From contig NC_058519.1 in assembly GCF_904849725.1 (NCBI RefSeq), positions 539,098,316-539,162,315 on the forward strand: 64,000 bases of DNA, given 5' to 3'. A program made the position numbers and the translations under genes. The stretch is from Hordeum vulgare subsp. vulgare (lineage: Eukaryota; Streptophyta; Magnoliopsida; Poales; Poaceae). The notes under the pieces are model-generated. The model did no database searches. It was not told where the DNA came from and saw nothing but the letters and a program-made list of their open reading frames with translations. This document shows, piece after piece, positions 10,512 to 21,500 of this stretch. The number at the start of each line of letters is the position of its first letter. The stretch's first letter is position 1.

Positions 10512-13500
10512 TGTGACGCCCTCGGTTTAATCATACGTTAATCATAGACGCAAATGCGTACGATCAAACCCAAGGACTCACGAGAAGATATCACAACACA
10601 ACACTAGACACAAATAAAACAACATCAGCTTCATATTACAAGCCAGGGGCCTCGAGGGCTAGAATACGGAAGCTCGATAAACACACGAGTCAGCGGAAGC
10701 AACAAATATCTGAGTACAGACATAAAACATGGGGTGCCTTAGAGAAGGCTAGCACAAAAGATACAATGATCGAACGAGGCGAGGCCTCCTGCCTGGGAAC
10801 CTCCTAACTACTCATATCTTCAGCGACCTCCATGAAGAAGACACCATCGGGATGGCGGACATGGGCAGGCAACTCCACTCCTGGACTCCATCATTTGGTC
10901 GCAGCAATGGATCAAGGGAACAAAGGGGGAGCAAAGCAACGGTGAGTACTCATCCAAAGTACTCGCAAGTCTTACATCAAAACTATTCTAAGTATGGATC
11001 AATATCAAAGAAGGGGTATATATGTGGACTGACTGCAGCAATGCAAGAATAGAGAGAGAAGGCCTAGTCCTATCGAAGACTAGCATCTCCAGAGTCTTGC
11101 AGCAATAGACGAGAGTAGAACAGGGGGTAAAACATTAATAGTCATATTGTTGCAGCAATATTTAAGTAAGGTCACGCCTAAAGATCCTCCCTCGACTCCC
11201 TGCGAGGAAGCAATCCCGAGGCAAACTAAATGCACTTAAGTAACCATTGTAGCTATATAAGATCAGGGCACAACTCTAAGTCGTCCTGTAACCATGGACA
11301 CGGCTATTCGAATAGTTAATTCTCATCCCTGCAGGGGTGCACCACATGTTCCGTCACGCTCGATAACACTCTGGCCGAACACACTTTTCTGGGTCCTGCC
11401 CGGCCTCGGAATATCGACACGTCGCAGCCCCACCTAAGACTAATCAGAGAGGCCAGCCCGCCGGTCTAACTCCTAAGCACAAAGGGTTCGTGGGCATAGT
11501 TCCCCTTCGCGCTCCTGCATGTGGCGTGGGCGGCCGACGTCAGTCCTAGCATCCCTTAATCACAAGCGCAATGCATCTCGGGACCACTCGGGCGCATGCC
11601 GCTACATTTGCTGACATCTCAAAAGCTTCGGTTGATACCGCGACGCCGAGTACCCATAATTCTTCCTGCGTAGCCGGTTAGTGCGAAAAGGTCTCCAACC
11701 AACCCAGATCAAATACCCAAATCCATTAACATTTTAATTAGGCCATCAACACAGCCTCACGGGAATCCACCCGTCTTACAACTAATCACCAATGATCCCA
11801 GTAACATGGTCGAGTAACTGTGTGGTTATAACATCGGGGGGAATCTGAGGTATCACCCTCTGAGGATTCCGAACGATGTAGCCGTCAAGGCGGGCTTAGA
11901 GGAATCACCCTCGGGGGTCTCACACTTGCGCGTTGTACGACAGAGGCATCATCGGGAATGGTGAAAGAGGAATCACCCTCGATAACCACGACCGACTAGC
12001 TATACTATAGAGATATCATCAGGAGTACTTAGCAAGGTGTCATCCTCGGTACCCGATAGTATCCCTGTAGCGTCGTACAACTAAGGGGTGTGTGTGTGAT
12101 GTGTCGGGTCTGGCTCGTCGATCAGGGATCGAGATTTGAAAACAAGCGGGGCAACTGACTACGGGGTCAGAGGGGATGACTGCTCCACCTACACTAAGCA
12201 TATTAAAGGTACAGGACTGAAAGTAGCAGTTCATCAAAAATAGGCTATGCATCAGATATAGCAGCTAACTACAACAGTAGCAAAATACTAATGCAAGCAG
12301 TAGGAAGAAAGACATAGGCGATATAGGAATGATCAAGGGGGGTTTGCTTGCCTTGCTGCTCTGCGGCAAAGGACTGATCGGCAGGGTCGTAGATGTAACC
12401 AGCAGCAGCGTTAGTCTCGGGGTCTACCGGTAAGAAGAGGGGGAAGAAACAATAAATAATAGCAACGGTGCAACACAATGCATGATATGGCAAGATGCAG
12501 GCTAGACATGAGCTAACGCAGCAACATCGGTCATAGACGGGTCGGAAGAATACTTGACGATATTTTCCGGGTCTCGGGCTACTACCGGTTAGATTGGAAA
12601 CGATGGAAAAGTTCCAAGTTTGCTACGCAAGGGACGCGTGACAAACGAATGGACCGTGTATCCGGGTTCGTCTTGTTCCGCTGATCAACTTTCATGTTGA
12701 AAATATTTTGATCTGACTTACGGATTATTTTATATTAATTTTTAAAGTTTTATTCAATAATTAGGAATTAAAAACAGATTTAAATAATATAATAAAATGC
12801 TATTATGACATCAGCATGATGTCATGGTGACATCAACAGTTGATTGGTCAACTGACCAGTGGGTCCCGAACGTCATAGGCACAAGTTTTAATTAAGATTA
12901 AATATTAATTAATCAGATTAATTTTTTGGGGGACCCACGTGTCATACTCTAATTATTCTAATTATCCAATTAATTAATTAATTAATATATCTATTTATTT
13001 ATTTAATAAAAACATTATTTTTATTTTTATATTTTAATTTTCACATTTCTTTAAAAGAGGTTGTGGGGCCTCCCTGTCATAGACAGCGGGGTGCGTTGGC
13101 CCCACCGATAAGTGGCTTAGGCCAAATACACATATTTACCCACAGATACATATCCATACAATTAATGTATACCGCCATATACCGAAATACATACATACAT
13201 ACGTGCATCTCATACATACAAAATACATACGCAATACATTAATTAATTTTATTTCTTTTTCTTAACTCATCTCCCAACTCTCTCTGTTAACAGAGACTTC
13301 TCAAAACTCTCAACCTCACAGAGAGAGAGCTACCTCTCAAAGATCACCTACACGAACCTAACGGCGTCGGATTGGAACGCCGTTTGCCGGAACGAAATCG
13401 GGACGACGCGAGGAAGGAGTTGGTGGGAGGAGCCCGAGGAGGGGCTCATCGACGTTGACGAGAGGGCCCAGTGAAGCCGGAGTTCTCGTGAGGCGGAGGT

Positions 13501-14726
13501 GACGGCGAGGAGGAAGACGAGGCGGTGACGTTTGGTGACGGTGGTGACGCGGTTCCGGTGAGGACGGTCGTCGGAGGGGCCTCCCGGAGGGGGCCGACCG
13601 GCATGACGAGGAGGAGAGGTCTCCCTGCCCAGTCCCTCCTAGACCGAGCGGGAGGAAGGGGCCGACGGGAGGGGGGAACGGTGCAGGGGCTCGGTCGATG
13701 GGGCTCCTGGGGTTGGGGCTCGGGAGGGAGCCGGAGCGGGCCGCCGGCGGGAGGAGCGCAGGGGAGGGGCGAGCTTGGGGTGGGATCTGACAGTTGCGGC
13801 AGAGAGAGGAGGAGCCGACGGGAGGGTGGGTTCCTCCCGTGGTGGGGGGGCTGCGTCGGTGGGAAGTGGGGGCACGGGATCGACCAGGGGTGTCGATCTG
13901 GTGGAGGGGGGGCGATCAGGGGAACGAGGGGTTGGGGCTCGTGGGTTGCAGGGGCTTCGGTGGGAAGGGACTCGGTCCCTGGGGGATGCGAGCCGAGAGG
14001 AAGGGGGAGGCCGATGCGGGGAAAGTGGGGGTTTGGTGGGGCGGTTGGATCGAGGGGAGGGAACCCTCGGGTGGAATCGGGAGTGGAGCGTGGGGTTCCT
14101 CGCGGGGGGTAGCGCGCGGTGGTGTTCTGGGGTGGCGGCGGCACAGGATGACTGGGGAGGGGTCTTCGCTAGGGTTGCCCCTTCCTCGGGCTTTATACCC
14201 AGGGAGGGGTGGGCCAAAATAGGGGGCCTCGTAGGCCCAATTCGGCCGAGGGGGGGGGTTCTTTTCCTTTTTTTTAAATAGTTTCTTTTTATTATTAATT
14301 CTAATTCTTTTTATTATTCAATTCAATTTACTTTGTTTTATAATTTATTATATATACTTTTTTATATTTTTATTTATTTATTTTCATTATCATTTCTTTT
14401 TCTTTCTTTTACTTTCTGACATTCTATTATTATTATTATTCTTTATATATATTTCTTTCTGTTCTAACTATACAGGACTTTTAAAACCAAAAAAGTTCCG
14501 ATTCATTTTTATAACCTATTAGGGAATTTCAATAACTCTCCCGATATTTTTACTTAACATCACAAAACGTTTCTCGTTTGATTTTATTTTTTAAATTTTG
14601 AATTCGACTTGGCTTTCGACTAACACGAGATCAACGATAGAATTTATGATGACGTGGCTTCATTAGTGTGGAATTACTGTCGCTTGACTACAGGGGTTAC
14701 TGTAGCACAAATCCGGGGATGTCACA
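10512..14726 (-). repeat. Gypsy #1 LTR (5' LTR in element orientation)
   Basis: This is the second copy of the 4.2-kb LTR, TGTGACGCCC... to ...GGATGTCACA. It repeats the order of 1535-5862. The GC-rich portion (about 13370-14270) is shorter than in the other LTR. The PBS lies directly next to its left edge, which fixes the minus orientation. Confidence 0.88.
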
Positions 14727-15420
14727 CGACAAAGAGCAGGACGGCAGACGACAAAGAGCACGGGGCGGCCCACCATGCACCCCCTCTCTCCCCATAACGG
14801 TCGCTCTCTTTGCCGTCTGCCTTATACCTCTTTGTCGTCGGGGGGCCGACGGCAAAGAGAGGGCACCCCTAACGGCCGTCTCCCCCACCCCACGTCCCCT
14901 CTCTCCGACATGACCTCTCTCTGTCTCTCTCACCCCCTCTCTCTGCGAGTGCCGCCTCCCTGGTCGTCCCCCCTCCGCCCGCGCCCTCACCCTCGCCCTC
15001 CTCGCTGTCATCCCACCGCCCGCGCCCTCGCCCTCGCCCTCCTTGCCGTCTTCCTCCGCCTACGCCCTCGCCCTCATCGCCGTCCTCCCTCCGCCTGCGT
15101 CCTCGCCCTCGGCCTCCCTCACCGTCCACCCTCCGCCCGCGCCCTCGCCCTGGCCCTCCTCGCTGTCCTCCCTCGCACCCGCCCTCGCCCTCCCATCGCC
15201 GGCCAGACCCCCTCCTCGCCTACAGATCCGGCCATCCGGGCCTCTTTCCCGCCGGATCCCCTGCTCAGCGGCACCCCTCCCTGCACCGTCTTGGAGCAGC
15301 AACCCCATGGCAATGACGAGGTCACCCGGACGCCATTGACTCCAGAGACCAGCGCCGGAGCCAGGAGCAGCAGCGCTTCGACCAAGTCCTCTTGCCCAAA
15401 CCACAAGGTGAGCTTCAACA
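14727..15420. other. CACTA #1 5' subterminal and GC-rich region
   Basis: TTTGCCGTC-type repeats (GACAAAGAGC, TTTGCCGTCTGCC, GACGGCAAAGAG) continue to about 14870. A C-rich segment with repeated GCCCTCGCCCTC units follows to about 15200. CACTA #2 has the same order at 42445-43260 with different sequence. Frames here (for example 14775-15467 plus) are low-complexity Pro/Arg/Ser translations and I do not call genes. Confidence 0.6.
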
Positions 15421-15659
15421 ATGGATTTCTACCTATGTCAGACATGTTGTTCCTGTATTGTTACTGAAAACTGAATTTTTGTTTAAGATATTAATGGTTT
15501 GAACTAGTATGTGTACTGCTAAGATATTAGTTTGTTTGTTTAGTATAGTTCAGGTTTGACATGATTTTGGCTTTGCAAGAAAACTTCAGTTTTCATATTA
15601 TCCTAGTACATGTGAGGACCAATGTGACATGCATTTTCGTAGAGAAGTGTCAAGCATGA

Positions 15660-15751
15660 CCGCTGAATGGAGCGCTGAAAACACTCGAATTGTGTGTGAG
15701 TTGTTTGCCGATCAAGTGGATGCTGGAAATAGGTCAGGCAATTATCTAACC
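15660..15751 (+). pseudogene. Captured fragment of a Myb/SANT-like domain gene
   Basis: The plus frame reads AEWSAENTRIVCELFADQV followed by DAGNRSGNYLT. This matches the start of the plant Myb/SANT-like domain (Myb_DNA-bind_3, in L10-interacting MYB and many transposon-linked proteins): a Trp near the start, then ENTRIVCELFADQV and an AGNR block. Only about 30 residues survive; the rest of the domain is missing and the frame runs into the GACCCCCGACGC minisatellite. It lies in the 5' part of CACTA #1 and has no counterpart in CACTA #2, so it looks like a transduplicated host-gene piece. A Harbinger-type transposon relic is also possible because those elements carry similar domains. Confidence 0.6.
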
Positions 15752-16195
15752 CTCGTCCCCCGGCCCCCGACGAGGAAGAAGAAAGAAGAGGGAAAAGGAA
15801 CCCCGACACCCTGGCACTGACCCTCGACCCCGACCCCCGACTCCCGACGCCACTTACCCTCGACCCTCGACCCCCGATGCCACTGACCCTCGACCCCCAA
15901 CCCCCAACACCACCCGACCCCCGACACCGCTAACACTCGACTCTCGACCCCCGATGCCACTAACCCCCGACCCCGACGCCACTAACCCCCAACCCCCGAC
16001 CCCTGACACCTCTTCGGCCTCTTGTTAAGTCAAAAGACCCTCGACCCCCGATGCCACAAACCCTCGACCCCCGACGACACTGATCCCCGACCACCGACGC
16101 CACTAACCCCCAACCCCCGACGCCACCGACACCCGACACCGCCGACCCTTGACGGCACTCACTCCCGACGCCACTAAGCCCCGACGGGGTCATAG
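15752..16195. repeat. GACCCTCGACCCCCGACGCCACT minisatellite, CACTA #1
   Basis: Units such as CACTGACCCTCGACCCC and CCCCGACGCCACTAAC are repeated with variation over about 440 bp. A related but shorter array lies at 44857-45060 in CACTA #2. Both include a shared island, CACCTCTTCGGCCTCTTGTT. Frames across it are artefacts. Confidence 0.85.
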
Positions 16196-16552
16196 TTTTG
16201 TAAATTATGAGTTATGTCACATATTTTCCGATTATGTTAATTATAAAAACATCATATTTGTGTTGATCGGGTGAATTTCAATGTGCAGTTGTTCGACGAT
16301 CTCCACGTGCGTTGGACGAGCTCTGCCCCTGCGTTTGTTGGTGAGCACAAATGACTTCTCCTCCTACCCCCTTAATTTGCTATGTTCCGGTCTTCGTGCC
16401 GGTGAAACTTGCTAGCTATAGGTTTCTTCAATCATGAGTATGTGTGACCAGTATGCGTATCCCGTTTGAAAGGGCGACATCTATAAATATGCATGTCTTT
16501 GCATATTTATAACTACCATCCTTTCGAATTGTCCAACATTATCCATGGACAG
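16196..16552 (+). other. Conserved 5' leader of CACTA #1 transposase
   Basis: This stretch is nearly identical to 45061-45406 in CACTA #2. It contains a possible short untranslated exon, bounded by an acceptor TTTCAATGTGCAG (about 16275-16288) and a donor GTTGGTGAGC (about 16338). No protein is recognised. It leads into the fold-back from 16553. Confidence 0.5.
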
Positions 16553-16754
16553 CCCGAGTATGTGTAGATTGGATTCGTTTTCCCATATGCTGTGCTCCGG
16601 ATCCGATGCGGAATTCCGTCAGTGCCTCCCTGTTGTTCTCCGGGTACACATCCTCTCTGCTTATTGCCGAGACATGTATCAGGACAACAACGGGGAGGTG
16701 CTGCCGAAATTCTGCGTCGCATCTCAAGCAAAGAATGGGAAAACGAACCCTATT
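16553..16754. repeat. Fold-back in CACTA #1 (right arm split by copia)
   Basis: The left arm starts CCCGAGTATGTGTAGATT at 16553. The right arm runs from about 16680 to 16754 and is cut by the Angela-like element; its last bases, ATCTACACATACTCGGG, lie at 25374-25390. The intact version is at 45407-45621 in CACTA #2. Confidence 0.85.
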
Positions 16755-18559
16755 CCCTAGAGGCAATAATAAATTAGTTATTATTATATTTCTTTGTTCA
16801 TGATAATCGTTTATTATCCATGCTATAATTGTATTGATTGGAAACACAATACTTGTGTGGATACGTAGACAAAACACTGTCCCTAGTAAGCCTCTAGTTG
16901 ACTAGCTCGTTGATCAAAGATGGTCAAGGTTTCCTGGCCATAGGCAAGTGTTGTCACTTGATAACGGGATCACATCATTAGGAGAATCATGTGATGGACT
17001 AGACCCAAACTAATAGACGTAGCATGTTGATCGTGTCATTTTGTTGCTACTGTTTTCTGCGTGTCAAGTATTTATTCCTATGACCATGAGATCATATAAC
17101 TCACTGACACCGGAGGAATGCTTTGTGTGTATCAAACGTCGCAACGTAACTGGGTGACTATAAAGATGCTCTACAGGTATCTCCGAAGGTGTTAGTTGAG
17201 TTAGTATGGATCAAGATTGGGATTTGTCACTCCGTATGACGGAGAGGTATCTCGGGGCCCACTCGGTAATACAACATCACACACAAGCCTTGCAAGCAAT
17301 GTGACTTAGTGTAAGTTGCGGGATCTTGTATTACGGAACGAGTAAAGAGACTTGCCGGTAAACGAGATTGAAATAGGTATGCGGATACTGACGATCGAAT
17401 CTCGGGCAAGTAACATACCGAAGGACAAAGGGAATGACATACGGGATTATACGAATCCTTGGCACTGAGGTTCAAACGATAAGATCTTCGTAGAATATGT
17501 AGGATCCAATATGGGCATCCAGGTCCCGCTATTGGATATTGACCGAGGAGTCTCTCGGGTCATGTCTACATAGTTCTCGAACCCGCAGGGTCTGCACACT
17601 TAAGGTTCGACGTTGTTTTATGCGTATTTGAGTTATATGGTTGGTTACCGAATGTTGTTCGGAGTCCCGGATGAGATCACGGACGTCACGAGGGTTTCCG
17701 GAATGGTCCGGAAACGAAGATTGATATATAGGATGACCTCATTTGATTACCGGAAGGTTTTCGGAGTTACCGGGAATGTACCGGGAATGACGAATGGGTT
17801 CCGGGAGTTCACCGGGGGGGGCAACCCACCCCGGGGAAGCCCATAGGCTTTGGGGAGACACACCAGCCCTTAGTGGGCTGGTGGGACAGCCCCAAGGGGG
17901 CCTATGTGCCAAGAATAAAGAATCAAAGGAAAAGAAAAAAAAAAGAGGGAGGAAGTGGGAAGGGAAGGGGACTCCTCCCACCAAACCAAGTCCAACTCGG
18001 TTTGGGGGGGGAGTCCTCCCCCCCTTGGCTCGGCCGACCCCTTGAGGGTCCCTTGGACCCCAAGGCAAGGTCCCCCTCCCTCCTCCTATATATATGGAGC
18101 AATTAGGGCTGATTTGAGACGACTTTCTCACGGCTGCCCGACCACATACCTCCATAGTTTTTCCTCTAGATCGCGTTTCTGCGGAGCTCGGGCGGAGCCC
18201 TGCTGAGACAAGATCATCACCAACCTCCGGAGCGCCGTCACGCTTCCGGAGAACTCTTCTACCTCTCCGTCTCTCTTGCTGGATCAAGAAGGCCGAGATC
18301 ATCGTCGAGCTGTACGTGTGCTGAACGCGGAGGTGCCGTCCGTTCGGTACTAGATCGTGGGACTGATCGCGGGATTGTTCGCGGGGCGGATCGAGGGACG
18401 TGAGGACGTTCCACTACATCAACCGCGTTCTCTAACGCTTCTGCTGTACGATCTACAAGGGTACGTAGATCACTCATCTCCTCTCGTAGATGGACATCAC
18501 CATGATAGGTCTTCGTGCGCGTAGGAAATTTTTTGTTTCCCTTGCGACGTTCCCCAACA
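16755..18559 (+). repeat. Angela-like 5' LTR (first 13 bp lost)
   Basis: It begins at CCCTAGAGGC where the 3' LTR has an additional TGTTGGAAATATG, and ends in CCCCAACA. A TATA box (TATATATAT, 18087-18095) lies downstream of a G/C-rich stretch. Reverse transcription rebuilds this end from the 3' LTR, so the deletion is probably a post-insertion scar. Confidence 0.93.
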
Positions 18560-18560
18560 G

Positions 18561-18572
18561 TGGTATCAGAGC
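18561..18572 (+). promoter_or_regulatory. Primer binding site of Angela-like element
   Basis: TGGTATCAGAGC starts one base after the 5' LTR and is complementary to initiator methionine tRNA. Confidence 0.95.
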
Positions 18573-21500
18573 TAGGTTCATGCGTAGATGTCTTCTCGAG
18601 TAGAACACAAAAGTTTTTGTGGGCGGTGATGTGCGTTTTGCTGCCCTCCTTAGTCTTTTCTTGATTCCGCGGTATTGTTGGATTGAAGCGGCTTGAACCG
18701 ACATTACTCGTACGCTTACGAGAGACTGGTTTCATCGTTACGAGTAACCCCCTTTGCTCAAAGATGACTGGCAAGTGACGGTTTCTCCAACTTTAGTTGA
18801 ATCGGATTTGACCGAGGAGGTCCTTGGATGAGGTTAAATAGCAACTCATATATCTCCGTTGTGGTGTTTGCGTAAGTAAGATGCGATCCTACTAGATACC
18901 CATGGTCACCACGTAAAACATGCAACAACAAAATTAGAGGACGTCTAACTTGTTTTTGCAGGGTATGCTTGTGATGTGATATGGCCAACGATGTGATGTG
19001 ATATATTGGATGTATGAGATGATCATGTTGTAATAGATAATATCGACTTGCACGTCGATGGTACGGCAACCGGCAGGAGCCATAGGGTTGTCTTTATAAC
19101 TAACGTTTGTGCTTGCAGATGCGTTTACTATTTTGCTAGGACGTAGCTTTAGTAGTAATAGCATGAGTAGCACGACAACCCCGATGGCGACACGTTCATG
19201 GAGATCATGATGATGGAGATCATGGTGTGACGCCGGTGACAAGAAGATCGTGCCGGTGCTTTGGTGATGGAGATCAAGAAGCACGTGATGATGGCCATAT
19301 CATGTCACTTATAAATTGCATGTGATGTTAATCCTTTTATGCACCTTATTTTGCTTAGAACGACGGTATCATTATGAGGTGATCTCTCGCTAAAATTTCA
19401 AGACGAAATTGTGTTCTCCCCGACTGTGCACCGTTGCTACAGTTCGTCGTTTCGAGACACCACGTGATGATCGGGTGTGATAGACTCAACGTTCACATAC
19501 AACGGGTGCAAAACAGTTGCGCACGCGGAACACTCGGGTTAAGCTTGACGAGCCTAGCATGTGCAGACATGGCCTCGGAACACATGAGACCGAAAGGTCG
19601 AGCATGAATCGTGTAGTTGATATGATTAGCATAGAGATGCTTACCACTGAAAATATTCTCGACTCACGTGATGATCGGACTTGAGATAGTGGATTTGGAT
19701 CATGTACCACTCAAATGACTAGAGAGATGTACTTTTTGAGTGGGAGTTCTTAAGTAATATGATTAATTGAACTAATTGTCATGAACATAGTCTAAATGGT
19801 CTTTGCGAATTACGATGTAGCTTGCGCTATAGCTCTACTGTTTTTATATGTTCCTAGAGAAAATTTAGTTGAAAATTGATAGTAGCAAACTTTGCAGACT
19901 GAGTCTGTAAAACCGAGGATTGTCCTCGTTGCTACGCAGAAGGCTTATGTCCTTAATGCACCACTCGATGTGCTCCACCTCGAGAGTCGTCTGTGGATGC
20001 TATGAACATCCGACATACACGTTGCTGATGACTACACGATAGTTCAGTTCAAAATACTTAATGGCTTAGAAGCAAGGCGCCGAAAACGTTGTAAAACGTC
20101 ACGGAACATAAGTGATGTTCTAAAGAGATGAAATTGTGATTTCATGCTTGTGCCCTTGTTAAGAGGTACGAGACCTCCAACAAGATTCTTTATCCACAAA
20201 GTAAAGGAGGAAAGCTCAATCGTTGAGCGTGTGCTCAGATTGTCTGAGTACGACAATCACTTGAATCAAGTGGGAGTTAATCTTCCAGATGAGATAATGA
20301 TGGTTCTCCAAAGACACTGCCACCAAGCTGTGAGAGCTTCGTGATGAACTATAACATATCAAGGATAGATACAATGATACTTGAGCGATTCGCGATGTTT
20401 GACACTGCGAAAGTAGAAATCAAGAAGGAGCGTCAATAGTTGATGGTTTGTAAAACCACTAAGTTTCAAGAAAGGCAAGGGCTAGAAGGGATACTTCGTG
20501 AAACGGCAAAACAGTTGCTGCACTAATGAAGAGACCCAAGATTAAACCCGAACCCGAGACTAAGTGCTTCTGTAATGAGGGGAACAGTCACTGAGGCGGA
20601 GCAACTCTAGATACTTGCTAGATAAGAAGGCTGGCAAAAGTTGAAAGAAGTGTATTTGATATACATGATGTTGATGTGTACTTTACTAGTACTCCTAGTA
20701 CCATGAGGGTATTGGATACCGGTTTGGTTGCTAAGTGATTAGTAACACGAAATGAAAGCTACGGCATAAACGGAGACTAGCTAAAGGCGAGGTGACGATA
20801 TGTGTTGGAAATGTTTCCAAGGTTGATATGATCAAACGTCGCACGCTCCCTCTACCATCGGGATTGGTGTTGAACCTAAATAATTGTTATTTGGTGCTTG
20901 CATTAAGCATGAACATGATTGGATCGTGTTTATTGCAATACGATTATTCATTTAAGGAGAATAATGGTTACTCTATTTTCTTGAATATTCACCTTCAATG
21001 GTTTATTGAATCTCGATCATAGTGTTACACATGTTCATGATATTGGTGCCAAAAGATACGAGTTAATGATGATAGTACCACTTACTTGTGGCACTGCCGC
21101 TTGAGTCATGTTAGTATAAATTGCATGAAGAGGCTCCATGCTGATGGATCTTTGTACTCACCTGATTTCGAATCACTAGTGACATGCAAATCATACCACA
21201 TGAGCAAGGCCTTGTTTTGATTGAGATGAAATAAGATAGTAACTTGTTGGAAGTGATACATTTTGATGTATGCAGTCCAATGGGTGCTGAGGCACGTAGT
21301 GGATATCATTATGTTCTTACTTCACTGACGATTTGAGTAGATACAGGAGTATTTACTTAATGAATCACAAGTCTGAAATGTTGAAAAGTTCAATTCCGTT
21401 TCAGAGTGAAGTTCGTCGTAACAAGAGGATAAACTGTCTACGATATGATCATGGAAATGAATATCTGAGTTACGAGTTTTGGTACGCAGTTAAGACAATG

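Larger units (their letters stand above)
1535..14726 (-). mobile_element. Long-LTR gypsy retrotransposon (minus strand), degenerate
   Basis: The LTRs are at 1535-5862 and 10512-14726. In element orientation they start TGTGACATCC and end in ...TCACA. A PBS matching initiator Met tRNA (TGGTATCAGAGC on the minus strand) lies at 10497-10508 and a purine tract next to 5863. The flanks ACGAC (1530-1534) and CGACA (14727-14731) share CGAC, a slightly imperfect target duplication. The interior is only 4.65 kb and codes for no more than the end of an integrase. It inserted into the left subterminal repeats of CACTA #1. The LTRs differ visibly: eight differences in the first 100 bp, fewer elsewhere, and an 80-100 bp length difference in the GC-rich part. 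This is therefore not a very recent insertion. Confidence 0.88.

Noticed and set aside
13446..14144. 232-codon Pro-rich frame on the minus strand in the second LTR
   Set aside because: It is the altered counterpart of the frame at 4479-5345; both are compositional artefacts of G-runs.
14775..15467. 230-codon frame in the CACTA #1 5' region
   Set aside because: It is a low-complexity Arg/Pro/Ser translation of a C-rich repeat, with equal-length frames on the opposite strand.
17739..18302. 187-codon minus-strand frame in the Angela-like LTR
   Set aside because: It is antisense in an LTR, and the copy in the other LTR is broken into shorter frames by a homopolymer change.
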